Shown here: positions 1 through 7,992 of the stretch, piece after piece | How positions within the stretch are numbered: position 1 is the stretch's first letter | Layout: each line of letters begins with the position of its first letter | Source: Geomonas edaphica | Lineage (GTDB): Bacteria > Desulfobacterota > Desulfuromonadia > Geobacterales > Geobacteraceae | Assembly: GCF_004917075.1 (NCBI RefSeq) | Contig: NZ_SSYB01000002.1 | Location: forward strand, 519,766-583,765 | Direction: 5' to 3' | DNA length: 64,000 bases | Program-made: the position numbers and the translations under genes | Notes under the pieces: model-generated | Seen by the model: only the letters and a program-made list of their open reading frames with translations | Told to the model about the DNA's origin: nothing | The model's database searches: none

Positions 1-1
1 G

Positions 2-853
2 CGGCTCATCGGGGAGGACCTGGAGGTGGAGTTTCAAGCAGCGGAGGCGCTGTGGAACATCAGGATCGACCCTTCCCAGGCGCACCAGATCCTCACCAAC
101 CTGGCGGTGAACGCGCGGGACGCCGTGCAGGGGGTGGGAAAGGTGACCATAGCCACCGCAAACGTCAACTTGGACCCGGACGAGAGCATGCATCTGCAAC
201 TCGCGCCCGGCGAATATGTTCTGCTCGCATTCAGCGACACCGGCACCGGTATGGACCTGCCGACCCAGGAGCGGATTTTCGAGCCGTTCTTCACTACAAA
301 GAAGGAAGGGAAGGGGACCGGGCTTGGACTCTCAACGGTGTACGGCATAGTGCGGCAAAATGCCGGCGCGATCCAGGTGGAGAGCGCCCCTGGCGCCGGC
401 ACCACGTTCCGCATCTACTTCCCCCGCACCGTGGAGGAGGCGGCAAAGGCGCAGGAAAACAGTCACGAGACGCAAGCCGCCGGCACCGAGACGGTGCTGG
501 TCGTCGAGGACGAGGAGCAGGTCTTGAACCTCACCCGCGTCATGCTCGAACAGGCGGGGTATCACGTTCTGCCGGCGCGCGGAGGGGCCGATGCCCTGGC
601 CACGTGCGAGAGCTACCAGGGCGAAATCCATCTACTTTTGACCGACGTGGTCATGCCGATGTTGAACGGCAAGGAGTTGCAAGATCAGGTGCTGAGGGTC
701 AGGCCCGGCGTGAAAACCCTGTTCATGTCGGGATACGGTGAGGAGATCATTTCCCATCGCGGCATCTTGGATCGCGGTACCGCGCTCCTCTCCAAGCCTT
801 TCAGTGGAGAGCAGTTGTTGCGCAAGGTGCGCGAGGTGCTCGATGCACAGTAG
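2..853 (+). CDS. Hybrid histidine kinase, C-terminal part (HATPase + receiver)
   Basis: The reading frame is open from the window edge, so the gene begins upstream and only its last 283 codons are present. The visible part starts inside the kinase ATP-binding domain: N-box NLAVNARDA, G1 box DTGTGM, G2 box GKGTGLGL. It continues into a receiver domain with the acidic pair VEDEE, the phospho-acceptor Asp in LLTDVVMP and the conserved Lys in SKPF. This is the usual cytoplasmic half of a sensor kinase that passes phosphate to its own receiver. The sensor domain and signal lie outside the window. A second kinase of the same architecture follows 157 bp downstream on the same strand. Confidence 0.93.
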   Translation, partial: RLIGEDLEVEFQAAEALWNIRIDPSQAHQILTNLAVNARDAVQGVGKVTIATANVNLDPDESMHLQLAPGEYVLLAFSDTGTGMDLPTQERIFEPFFTTKKEGKGTGLGLSTVYGIVRQNAGAIQVESAPGAGTTFRIYFPRTVEEAAKAQENSHETQAAGTETVLVVEDEEQVLNLTRVMLEQAGYHVLPARGGADALATCESYQGEIHLLLTDVVMPMLNGKELQDQVLRVRPGVKTLFMSGYGEEIISHRGILDRGTALLSKPFSGEQLLRKVREVLDAQ

Positions 854-884
854 TAATAGCAGGATTCACTGTAATAACATTCTC

Positions 885-985
885 TTGAACTGTCAGAAAA
901 GACCTGTATATTTTCCGACATGCTCATTTTCTAAATCATTACATGTTATTGATGACATCGCTCAGTGCAATGGTGTCACTATAAT
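885..985 (+). promoter_or_regulatory. Candidate promoter region of the second hybrid kinase
   Basis: The 157 bp between the two kinases are AT-rich compared with their surroundings. TTGAAC (885-890) is followed after 16 nt by TATATT (907-912), and a perfect TATAAT lies at 980-985 without a convincing -35. Either could drive the kinase starting at 1011. No terminator is visible between the two genes. Confidence 0.35.
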
Positions 986-1010
986 GCGAAGGTGACTTAC
1001 AGAGGGCCGA

Positions 1011-2726
1011 GTGATCGACAAGCCAAGTGACAGCGAAGAAACCGCGCTCTATCGTTTCATCATCGATACCATTCCGCAGATCGTTTGGACCGCCACGCCT
1101 GATGGGGCGCAGGACTTCGCAAACCTTCGCTGGTACGAGTTCAACGGACTGATCCCCGGCGAGCCCGATCCGGAGCCGTGGCGCAGCATCATCCATCCCG
1201 ACGACGTCGCCATGACTGCGCAGAAGTGGAAACACTCGCTGGAAACCGGAGAGCCGTACAATTGCCTGCACCGCAACCGCAGGTTCGACGGCGAGTACCG
1301 CTGGGTCCTCTCCCGGGCCGTGGCGCAGCGCGACGAGTCCGAGCGGATCGTGCGCTGGATCGGCAGCGGCACCGACATCACCGAGCAGAAGGTCGCCGAG
1401 GCCGAGATGCTCAGGTATCGCGACCACCTGGAGGAAGTGGTGCGGGAGCGGACCGCCGAGCTGGTTGTGGCCAAGGAGAGGGCCGAGGTGGCGGCACGCG
1501 CCGTCCTCGAGGCGAACGAACTTCTGGAACAGCGAGTTGAAGAGCGGACCGCGGAACTGAGAAGGACGGAAAAGGAGCTCAGGCAGGCCCAGAAGATGGA
1601 GGCGATCGGAACGCTGGCCGCCGGTATCGCCCACGATTTCAACAACATACTCACCTCGATCCTCGGCTTCACCGACATGGTACTGCACAAGCTGCCGCAG
1701 GACGGGGCGGGGCGCCCGGAGATGGAGCAGGTCTTCACGGCGGCCCAGCGCGCGGCCGACTTGGTGCGGCAGATCCTGAGCTTCAGCAGGCGCACCGAAC
1801 AGGAGCGAAAACCGGTGCATATGCTGACGGTGATGGACGACGCCATGAGGCTGCTCCGTTCCTCGTTTCCCGCCACGATCGCCATCCGCAAGGAAGTTTC
1901 CGTCCCCCCTGAAACGGACAAGGTGCGCGCCGACGCCACACAGTTGCACCAGGTACTGATGAACCTCTGCACCAACGCCTACCACGCCATGCTGCCGCAG
2001 GGGGGGACTTTGACCGTCTCCCTTGAGTTGGTCCCTGTCGGCTCACCCGTGCTGATGCCATTTCCGTTTCTCGACCCGGTCGACCACTTGAGGCTGTCGG
2101 TGCGCGACACCGGACCCGGCATCGAGAGCCGCACCCTGGAGCGCATTTTCGATCCCTACTTCACGACGAAACCGGCCGGGCAGGGTACCGGACTCGGGCT
2201 CGCGGTGGTGCAGGGAATCGTCAAGAACCACGGCGGCGCCATCTCCGTGCACAGTGAGGTAGGGGTGGGGACCTGCTTCGAAATCCTCCTTCCCGCGGTG
2301 ATTGACGAGATCGTCAAGGAGGAGGACGTGCCGGAGCAGATGCTCCAGGGGCGTGAGCGTATCCTGTTCGTGGATGACGAGGAGTCCCTCACCGTCCTCG
2401 GCAGGGGGATACTGGAGAACCTGGGCTACAGCGTGGTCACCACCCTTAGCGGTACGGCCGCCCTGGAACTTTTCCGGGCCGATCCCGCCGCTTTCGATCT
2501 GGTGATCACCGACCTCACCATGCCTGGACTTTCCGGCAAGGCACTCGCCCGCGAGATCTCCGCCCTGCGGCCGGACATCCCCATCATACTTTGCACAGGG
2601 TTCAAGGAGACCTTCGATGAGGCGGACCGCGAGGCCGGCATCAGGGCCTGCCTCATGAAACCCTACACCATGAAGGTGCTCGGTCATACGATAAGGCAGG
2701 CGCTGGATCCCCGGCCCCTGCCATGA
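1011..2726 (+). CDS. PAS-domain hybrid histidine kinase with C-terminal receiver
   Basis: A 571-residue soluble sensor kinase. Residues about 10-130 form a PAS domain followed by the PAC-like GTDITEQK. A long charged helix (about 130-195) leads to the dimerisation domain with phospho-acceptor His208 in AGIAHDFNN. The HATPase has N-box NLCTNAYHA, G1 DTGPGI and G2 GQGTGLGL. The C-terminal receiver carries Asp501 in ITDLTMP and Lys in MKPY. There are no membrane segments, so the signal is probably cytoplasmic (redox, gas or metabolite), but the ligand cannot be read. The start is GTG, preceded by a weak GAGGG. The product very likely acts in a multi-step phosphorelay, since it has no DNA-binding output and no partner regulator next to it. 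Confidence 0.93.
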   Translation: MIDKPSDSEETALYRFIIDTIPQIVWTATPDGAQDFANLRWYEFNGLIPGEPDPEPWRSIIHPDDVAMTAQKWKHSLETGEPYNCLHRNRRFDGEYRWVLSRAVAQRDESERIVRWIGSGTDITEQKVAEAEMLRYRDHLEEVVRERTAELVVAKERAEVAARAVLEANELLEQRVEERTAELRRTEKELRQAQKMEAIGTLAAGIAHDFNNILTSILGFTDMVLHKLPQDGAGRPEMEQVFTAAQRAADLVRQILSFSRRTEQERKPVHMLTVMDDAMRLLRSSFPATIAIRKEVSVPPETDKVRADATQLHQVLMNLCTNAYHAMLPQGGTLTVSLELVPVGSPVLMPFPFLDPVDHLRLSVRDTGPGIESRTLERIFDPYFTTKPAGQGTGLGLAVVQGIVKNHGGAISVHSEVGVGTCFEILLPAVIDEIVKEEDVPEQMLQGRERILFVDDEESLTVLGRGILENLGYSVVTTLSGTAALELFRADPAAFDLVITDLTMPGLSGKALAREISALRPDIPIILCTGFKETFDEADREAGIRACLMKPYTMKVLGHTIRQALDPRPLP

Positions 2727-2740
2727 CAAAGGAGGTCGGC

Positions 2741-3181
2741 ATGTGGAATTACGTAACTCAGGCACTCACCGCTTTGGTGAGTTTCGCCCTTATGGTGATG
2801 TTCATGACCGCGGCCGTGAAGCGCGGCGTGTCGGTCCCCTTCGCGATGCTGGTGCTCTCGCTGGTGCTGACGGTATCCTTCGCGGTCTGGTCGGCGGGGG
2901 ATTGGGGGATGTGGGATGCGTGGAAGTCCGCCGTTCCGCTGTTGGTCGCCGCGGGCGCCTGCAGCGTGCTCGGGAACTGGGCCATGTTTCTCGCCACCTC
3001 GACGAGTGCTAACGCCGGGTACGCCATCGCCATCATCGGCTGCCAGTCCGCCCTGGTGCTGCTCCTTTCCTACTGGTTCCTGGGGGGGGAGATGCACTGG
3101 CTGAGGCTCGTCGGCATCGCCACCTGCGTGCTCGGCGTGGTCATCATCAGTTGGCCGCTCGCTCCCGCAGTGAAGGGGTAA
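2741..3181 (+). CDS. Small EamA/DMT-like membrane protein
   Basis: A 146-residue, almost wholly hydrophobic protein with about five membrane segments (roughly residues 4-26, 32-52, 66-86, 93-112, 120-141). The last two helices resemble the second half of an EamA repeat of the drug/metabolite transporter superfamily. At half the length of standard EamA proteins it would have to work as a dimer, as small multidrug-resistance proteins do. An upstream ATG at 2723 overlaps the kinase stop, but the strong ribosome-binding site AAAGGAGGT (2728-2736) sits inside that extension and fits the ATG at 2741, which I chose. It is probably translated from the kinase transcript. Substrate unknown. Confidence 0.8.
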   Translation: MWNYVTQALTALVSFALMVMFMTAAVKRGVSVPFAMLVLSLVLTVSFAVWSAGDWGMWDAWKSAVPLLVAAGACSVLGNWAMFLATSTSANAGYAIAIIGCQSALVLLLSYWFLGGEMHWLRLVGIATCVLGVVIISWPLAPAVKG

Positions 3182-3197
3182 GTTCGGCGGCTTGCGA

Positions 3198-3473
3198 TCA
3201 GGCGGGGCGGAAAAGCGGACGTGCCCAGGGGGTGACCACGCGGAGCGCGCCGCGGCAGCCGCGGCTCTGGATGAGGAGGGCGCAAGGAGCGAACGCTTCC
3301 AGAAAGAGCGTCTCCCCGTTGCGTACCTCGAGCCGTGCTCCCGCCGACAGACAGTAATCGCGGGTGTCGTCGGTTCTCGTGAGCCAGAGCTTCCCAGTGG
3401 TAAGGGTGATCGATTCGATCCCGTCCCCAGGCTGCAGGGTGAGCAGCTCTCCTTTTTGCAGCTCGCAACGCAT
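3198..3473 (-). CDS. DUF2917 family protein
   Basis: A 91-residue protein that matches the pattern of DUF2917: a small all-beta, cupin-like fold with a motif of the type GKLWLTRTDDTRDY followed by LSAGARLEV. The family is of unknown function and occurs as stand-alone genes in proteobacteria. A good ribosome-binding site (AAAGGAGGT, minus strand) lies just upstream of the ATG. The gene converges with the EamA-like gene, leaving 16 bp between the two stops. Three Cys residues are present but do not form a clear metal motif. Confidence 0.75.
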   Translation of the reverse strand: MRCELQKGELLTLQPGDGIESITLTTGKLWLTRTDDTRDYCLSAGARLEVRNGETLFLEAFAPCALLIQSRGCRGALRVVTPWARPLFRPA

Positions 3474-3506
3474 GGCAACCTCCTTTTTAAAAACAAAGGC
3501 TTATTT

Positions 3507-3667
3507 AACAGAGATGAAGGGGATAAAAGGGATAAATCCTTGAAAAGAAAAAGACTTTGAGGGTAAACCAAAATCCTTTCCATGTTTCTGCTTGTCTTTG
3601 CGCCTTTGCGGCTTTGCGTGAGACAGGGTTTTATGCCTGTATCCCCTGCATCCCCTTCATCCCTGTT
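3507..3667. repeat. MITE-like element with about 35-bp terminal inverted repeats
   Basis: The sequence from 3507 (AACAGAGATGAAGGGGATAA, continuing to 3540) returns as an imperfect inverted copy ending at 3667 (the reverse complement starts AACAGGGATGAAGGGGATGC). The unit is about 160 bp, carries no open frame, and fills most of the gap between two minus-strand genes. The inner part contains a run of the type CTTTGCGCCTTTGCGGCTTT. The layout is that of a non-autonomous mobile element or a dispersed intergenic repeat. No transposase is nearby. Confidence 0.6.
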
Positions 3668-3695
3668 TGAATCGGTTTTAAAGCACCCCAAAGGA

Positions 3696-4691
3696 CTAAA
3701 ACCGCGTCCGGTAGGCGATCGGGGTGACGCCGACTTCTCGGATGAAGGTGCGCCGCATCTGTTCGGCGCCGGTGAAACCACTGTCACGCGCCACCCGCTC
3801 GAGCGGCAGCGTACTTTCCTCCAAGAGGGCGATGGAGCGCTCCAGCTTTAACTGGTCCAGGTACCTGGCCGGCGTCGTGCCGGTCTCGCGGACGAAGACC
3901 CGGGCGAAGTTCCTCGGGCTCATCGCCGCCCGGTCCGCCAACTCCTCGACGGTGACCCTGCCACAGCGGTTTTCCTTAAGCCAGGACAGAAGCGGCGCGA
4001 GCTGCCCCCCCTCGACCATCTGGGCCCTCAGTTGCGTGCTGAACTGGGCCTGCCCGCCAGGCCTTTTCAGGAACATCACCAGGCGTCTTGCCACGGCGAG
4101 CGCCATCTTCCTGCCGAAATCCTCCTCGACGAGCGCAAGCGCCAGATCCATCCCTGCGGTCACCCCGGCCGAAGTGGCGACCGATCCGTCGCGGGTGTAG
4201 ATGGCGTCGTTCTCCACCTCCACCTCCGGGTATTCGCGGCGCAGCCGCTCCAAGTCGAGCCAGTGTGTCGTGGCGCGGCGGCCGTTTAAAAGTCCCGCCT
4301 CGGCAAGCAGGAAGGCGCCGGTGCAGACCGAGACGAGGCGCCGTGTGCGCGGTCCGACCTGCGCCAGCCACTCGACGAGCCGCCGGTTCTTAAGCGCTAC
4401 CTCCAGCGCCGCATCCGGGCTTCCGGGAACGAGGATGGTGTCCGCCGTCTCGGGGAACTCGTCCCAGGCGTGGTCCGCGACGATGCGCACCCCGGGACAG
4501 GTCGTGAAGGGACCGCTTTTTTCGGCGAGCAGCACGATCCAGTATCCCCGCTGTTCCGGCGCCGTTTCCGAAAGGCAGCGGTTCAGCATGTTGAACACCT
4601 CGATCGGTCCGGTCACATCGAGCAGTTCCGCCCCCTCGTAGGCCGCCACCGCCACGGTGCGCGCCACATCCTTTATTGCTCTCTTTTTCAT
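3696..4691 (-). CDS. GlxA-type AraC family regulator with DJ-1/PfpI domain
   Basis: A 331-residue transcription regulator. Residues about 10-190 form a DJ-1/PfpI (glutamine-amidotransferase-like) domain with the nucleophile-elbow Cys in SVCTGAFLLAEAG. The last ~100 residues are an AraC double helix-turn-helix (VEELADRAAMSPRNFARVF and LERVARDSGFTGAEQMRRTF). Family members sense small ligands through the DJ-1 fold and activate catabolic operons. The frame remains open for 64 codons upstream, but that stretch is low-complexity Ser/Pro/Arg and crosses the higB promoter. The ATG at 4691 has GAGAGG at the right distance, so I start there. The target is not evident: no substrate gene adjoins it. Confidence 0.88.
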   Translation of the reverse strand: MKKRAIKDVARTVAVAAYEGAELLDVTGPIEVFNMLNRCLSETAPEQRGYWIVLLAEKSGPFTTCPGVRIVADHAWDEFPETADTILVPGSPDAALEVALKNRRLVEWLAQVGPRTRRLVSVCTGAFLLAEAGLLNGRRATTHWLDLERLRREYPEVEVENDAIYTRDGSVATSAGVTAGMDLALALVEEDFGRKMALAVARRLVMFLKRPGGQAQFSTQLRAQMVEGGQLAPLLSWLKENRCGRVTVEELADRAAMSPRNFARVFVRETGTTPARYLDQLKLERSIALLEESTLPLERVARDSGFTGAEQMRRTFIREVGVTPIAYRTRF

Positions 4692-4830
4692 GGTCCTCTC
4701 CATGGCGCAGATAATTGCACAACCGCCCGCGCGGTTCAATGACAACGAACCTGCAGATCCTGCCAACGTCGGTTTCGGCGAGGGAGCGGGAAGTGGTGAG
4801 CTATTTGATCGGGAGCGGGGAGAGGAGTTC

Positions 4831-4859
4831 TTGACAGGTATAAACAATCTGTTTACATT
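4831..4859 (+). promoter_or_regulatory. higBA promoter with overlapping palindromic operator
   Basis: TTGACA (4831-4836) and TACATT (4854-4859) are separated by exactly 17 nt. A perfect inverted repeat TAAACA-ATC-TGTTTA (4841-4855) lies in the spacer and overlaps the -10, extending imperfectly to GTATAAACA/TGTTTACAT. This is the expected position for autorepression by the HigA antitoxin. The expected transcription start, about 7 nt after the -10, coincides with the higB ATG at 4865, so the mRNA would have little or no leader. Confidence 0.65.
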
Positions 4860-4864
4860 CTGCC

Positions 4865-5146
4865 ATGATCGTATCGTTTGCAAACAAGGAAACAGAAAGG
4901 CTCTTCGCCACGGGGAAGTCCAGAAAACTTCCTCCGGAGATCATCCAGCGTTCGATCATGCGGCTGACCCAATTGGACAGCGCACGCGAAGTCACTGACC
5001 TGCTGTTGCCACCGTCAAACCGGCTTGAAGCTCTTTCCGGCACAAGATCAGGTCAGTGGAGTATCAGAATCAACGACCAGTGGCATATCTGTTTTTCATT
5101 CGCGAACGGCGAAGCAACTGCTGTCGAAATAACCGATTACCATTGA
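4865..5146 (+). CDS. higB: HigB-type toxin (RelE/ParE superfamily mRNA interferase)
   Basis: A 93-residue protein with the hallmarks of HigB host-inhibition toxins: the N-terminal pattern IVSFANKETERLFATG, the central LEALSGTRSGQWSIRINDQW and the terminal VEITDYH. These toxins cut mRNA on the ribosome. The gene is followed after 11 bp by the antitoxin, the toxin-first order typical of higBA. The N-terminus matches family starts exactly, so the ATG is secure even though it has no Shine-Dalgarno sequence. The overlapping promoter suggests a leaderless message. Confidence 0.9.
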   Translation: MIVSFANKETERLFATGKSRKLPPEIIQRSIMRLTQLDSAREVTDLLLPPSNRLEALSGTRSGQWSIRINDQWHICFSFANGEATAVEITDYH

Positions 5147-5157
5147 GGAAAAAGATC

Positions 5158-5460
5158 ATGCCCACCCAAAATGGCCTTCGTGCCATTCATCCCGGTGTCT
5201 TCCTGAAGGAGATCCTCCACGAACTCAACGTTTCGCAGAATGCCTTTTCAAAGGCGATAGGTGTTTCTCCAATGCGGGTTTCGCATGTCATCAAAGGGGC
5301 GCGCCCCGTCACTGCGGAGTTGGCGCTCCTTTTCGGGAAAGCTTTAAATCAGACGCCGACTTACTGGATGAATTTGCAGATGACCTATGATCTGAAGACG
5401 GCAGAGAAGGAACTTGCCCTGAAGGTACGTCAGGTGCACCCGCTTTCGAAGGCTGCGTAG
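5158..5460 (+). CDS. higA: HigA-type antitoxin, XRE/Cro helix-turn-helix
   Basis: A 100-residue addiction-module antidote. It opens with the HigA signature IHPGVFLKEILHELNVSQNA, then a helix-turn-helix (AFSKAIGVSPMRVSHVIKG), ARPVTAELALLFGKAL and the family pattern TPTYWMNLQMTYDL. It should neutralise HigB by direct binding and repress the operon through the palindrome at 4841-4855. The start is the ATG at 5158, preceded by GAGGAA. The open frame extends upstream through the end of higB, but family alignment and the ribosome-binding site support this start. Confidence 0.93.
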   Translation: MPTQNGLRAIHPGVFLKEILHELNVSQNAFSKAIGVSPMRVSHVIKGARPVTAELALLFGKALNQTPTYWMNLQMTYDLKTAEKELALKVRQVHPLSKAA

Positions 5461-5464
5461 GAGG

Positions 5465-5491
5465 AGGCGGAACCACGGTTCCGCCTTGTTT
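5465..5491 (+). terminator. Terminator of higBA
   Basis: Perfect 10-bp stem AGGCGGAACC (5465-5474) / GGTTCCGCCT (5477-5486), followed by TGTTT, 5 bp after the higA stop. It may also serve the converging ferritin-like gene. Confidence 0.65.
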
Positions 5492-5506
5492 GAGTCTTTA
5501 CACCTT

Positions 5507-6010
5507 TTACATCTTCAACGCGCCGATCATCAGCTCGTAGTCTTCCAGAAGTGACTGCAGGTCCTCCTCGTGCTCGACCTCCTGCTGCAGGATAGTGAGC
5601 ACCATGTTGTAGGTGACGGGGTCCTTCTCGCGGGTCAGGTCGAGGAGTTTCTTGTACACGCTGATGGCGCACTGCTCCCCCTTGATGTTCTGCTCCAGGA
5701 TCTTCTTTACGAACGGGTCGTCCGGGGCGTCGTAGCCGCAGTTGGTGAACTTGTACCACTCCTCGGGTTTGGTTACCGGCGTTCCCCCCAGCTGAATGAT
5801 GCGCAGGGCAACCATGTCGGCGTGCGCCAACTCTTCGGTTGCGTGCACCAGCAGTTCGGCGCCGACAGCGTCCTTCATCGGTCCCTTCACAAGCTTTGCC
5901 CCGAGCCAGTACTGGTAATAGGCGAACCACTCATCGCAGAAGGCGCGGTTCAACAGAGTGAGGAGTTCTTCCACGTCCATGCCGACAATTTCGCGTCCCT
6001 TAGATCCCAT
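5507..6010 (-). CDS. Ferritin-like di-iron protein (bacterioferritin/Dps-like)
   Basis: A 167-residue four-helix ferritin-like protein. Di-iron ligand patterns are visible in order: Glu in CDEWFAYYQYWLG, the pair EELAHA, Glu in GEQCAISVYKK, and EVEHEEDL. Members of this group are annotated as bacterioferritin-like or DPS-like and store or detoxify iron. Which subgroup applies is uncertain, because no haem-binding Met or Dps surface feature stands out. The start is the ATG at 6010 with GGGAG upstream. The longer open frame adds 25 unlikely residues. A candidate minus-strand promoter (TTGCGC, 16 nt, TATACT) lies in the shared region with the divergent dehydrogenase. Confidence 0.82.
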   Translation of the reverse strand: MGSKGREIVGMDVEELLTLLNRAFCDEWFAYYQYWLGAKLVKGPMKDAVGAELLVHATEELAHADMVALRIIQLGGTPVTKPEEWYKFTNCGYDAPDDPFVKKILEQNIKGEQCAISVYKKLLDLTREKDPVTYNMVLTILQQEVEHEEDLQSLLEDYELMIGALKM

Positions 6011-6162
6011 CTTGTTTCTCCCTTTGTTCAAGAAGTTTCCAGCCTGATCCTGTCTGAGCGTGGAAGAGGCTGCATCAATAGCCAAGGCTCAAACGAGTAT
6101 AGCGGCGCTCTGTCAATGCGCAAATTATCGTTGACGCAGAAACACTTTGGCTCATTAACAAG

Positions 6163-6191
6163 TTGACCCTCGCTCCCAGTTGGCGTATAGA
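6163..6191 (+). promoter_or_regulatory. Promoter of the aldehyde dehydrogenase gene
   Basis: TTGACC (6163-6168) and TATAGA (6186-6191) are separated by 17 nt. The predicted leader is about 80 nt. The ribosome-binding site GGAAGGAAAG lies just upstream of the GTG start at 6278. Confidence 0.6.
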
Positions 6192-6277
6192 TTTTCGATG
6201 ACCTCGTGGCTTCCCAAGCCTAGCCTGGAGCACGAAACATCGCCCCCCGTAATCACCTCTGTCGGAAGGAAAGAAAC

Positions 6278-7897
6278 GTGAAGAAGAAGCTCGCAGGACT
6301 GTCCCCGTCGCCACAGGAAATCCCCCTCCAGTACCGTATCGAGAACCCAATCCGCCAGGAACTCTACCTGGTCGGCGGTGAGCTGCGCCGCTGGGAAGGG
6401 GCGATGCAGGAGGTGCTTTCGCCGGTACAGGTGCGAGCGGGTGAGCAGTCCGAAGCGCAAAGGGTAGGGGAGGCGCCGGCGTTGTCTGTTCCCGCAGCGC
6501 TGGAGGCGCTCGACGTGGCGGTGGCCGCATACGATAACGGCAGAGGCGCCTGGCCCACCATGTCGGTCGGCGAACGGATCAAGTGCGTGCAATGCTTCGC
6601 AAAGGCGGTAAAGGAACGACGCGCCGAGGTGGTGAAGCTCCTCATGTGGGAGATCGGCAAGTCGATCAAGGAGGCCGAGGCCGAATTCGACCGCGCGCTC
6701 GCCTACGTGAAGGACACCATCGACGCGCTGAAGGAACTGGATCGCGTCTCGTCCCGCTTCGTCATCCAGCAGGGGATCATTGGCCAGATCCGCCGCGCCC
6801 CCCTGGGGGTCGTCCTCTGCATGGGCCCTTACAACTTCCCGCTCTACGAGACCTTCACCACCCTCATCCCGTCGCTCGTGATGGGTAACACCATAGTGCT
6901 GAAGCCGCCCCGCTTCGGCGTCCTCATCTTCGAGCCGCTGCTTGAAGCCTTCCGCGACTGCTTTCCCGCGGGTGTCGTCAACACGGTGTACGGCGACGGC
7001 GAGGAGATCCTTCCGCCGCTTATGGCGACCGGCCGCGTCGACGTCCTCGGCTTCATCGGGACAAGCCGCGTGGCCGATGCGCTGCGCGCGAGTCACCCCC
7101 GTCCGCACCGGTTGCGCTGCGTGCTCGGGCTGGACGCGAAGAATCCCGCCATCGTCTTGCCGGACGCGGACCTGGAACTGGCGGTAGAGGAGTGCCTCTC
7201 GGGTGCACTGAGCTTCAACGGGCAGCGCTGCACCGCGCTGAAGATCATCTTCGTGCACCGCAGCATCGCGGAGGGATTCCTGAAGGGGATGGCGGAGGGG
7301 ATCGGTCGGCTGAAATGCGGCGTACCCTGGCAGGAGAAGGTGGCGATCACCGCACTCCCCGAGCCGGAGAAGCCTGAGTACCTGGAAGGGCTTTTGCGCG
7401 ACGCGGAGAAGCACGGTGCGCAGGTGGTGAACGATTGCGGGGGAACGAGGAGCGGCTCCTTCTTCTACCCGGCGCTCCTTTACCCGGTGACGCCGCAGAT
7501 GCGCGTCTACCACGAGGAGCAGTTCGGCCCGGTGGTCCCGGTGGTGGTCTTCGATGATCTGAAGGAGACCATCGACTACGTGGTCAGCTCCCCCTACGGC
7601 CAGCAGGCGAGCATCTTCGGGCGTAACGAGGAACAGTTGGCCCAGCTGATCGACGCGCTGGTGAACCAGGTCTGCCGTATCAACATCAACAGCAAGTGCC
7701 AGAGAAGTCCGGACAGCTTCCCCTTCAACGGCCGTAAAAACTCCGCCGAGGGGACCCAGTCCGTCGCCGACGCGCTGCGCGTCTTCTCCATCAGGATCGT
7801 GGTCGCTGCAAGGGAAACGGACGCGAACCGGGAGATCATCACCGGCATCGTGAAGGAGCGGAAGTCCCATTTCCTCTCCACCGATTACATCCTCTGA
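6278..7897 (+). CDS. Aldehyde dehydrogenase, GapN-like (probable NADP-dependent glyceraldehyde-3-phosphate dehydrogenase)
   Basis: A 539-residue aldehyde dehydrogenase. The catalytic Cys318 lies in SFNGQRCTALK, which is close to the plant/archaeal non-phosphorylating GAPDH type. The NAD(P)-binding region shows APLGVVLCMGPYNFPLYE and VLKPPRFG, and the conserved EEQFGPV follows. The usual ELGGK motif with its general-base Glu instead reads GLDAKNP, so the base may be Asp or supplied elsewhere. If GapN, it oxidises glyceraldehyde-3-phosphate to 3-phosphoglycerate with NADPH production and no ATP. The N-terminus is about 50 residues longer than in typical ALDHs. The start is GTG with a good ribosome-binding site. 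Substrate assignment is by resemblance only. Confidence 0.78.
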   Translation: MKKKLAGLSPSPQEIPLQYRIENPIRQELYLVGGELRRWEGAMQEVLSPVQVRAGEQSEAQRVGEAPALSVPAALEALDVAVAAYDNGRGAWPTMSVGERIKCVQCFAKAVKERRAEVVKLLMWEIGKSIKEAEAEFDRALAYVKDTIDALKELDRVSSRFVIQQGIIGQIRRAPLGVVLCMGPYNFPLYETFTTLIPSLVMGNTIVLKPPRFGVLIFEPLLEAFRDCFPAGVVNTVYGDGEEILPPLMATGRVDVLGFIGTSRVADALRASHPRPHRLRCVLGLDAKNPAIVLPDADLELAVEECLSGALSFNGQRCTALKIIFVHRSIAEGFLKGMAEGIGRLKCGVPWQEKVAITALPEPEKPEYLEGLLRDAEKHGAQVVNDCGGTRSGSFFYPALLYPVTPQMRVYHEEQFGPVVPVVVFDDLKETIDYVVSSPYGQQASIFGRNEEQLAQLIDALVNQVCRININSKCQRSPDSFPFNGRKNSAEGTQSVADALRVFSIRIVVAARETDANREIITGIVKERKSHFLSTDYIL

Positions 7898-7924
7898 TTC
7901 TTTAAACACATGCCGCATAAAAAA

Positions 7925-7960
7925 ACTCCGAAAGCGCCTTGAGCGTTCTCGGAGTTTTTT
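7925..7960 (+). terminator. Intrinsic terminator after the dehydrogenase, probably bidirectional
   Basis: A stem ACTCCGAAAGCG (7925-7936) pairs with CGTTCTCGGAGT (7944-7955, two mismatches) and runs into TTTTTT. An A-tract precedes the left arm, so it can also serve the converging minus-strand gene. Confidence 0.8.
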
Positions 7961-7992
7961 GTTTTGTGTGAGTTGGCTGGGGCGCCTACGCC

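Noticed and set aside
939-1985. Long open frame antisense to the second hybrid kinase
   Set aside because: High-G+C shadow frame: His/Arg/Leu-rich product, no ribosome-binding site, and the sense strand carries clear kinase motifs. The same reasoning removes the antisense frames at 6155-8014, 16061-16933, 25217-26371, 27944-29302, 39000-40613 and 54300-55607.
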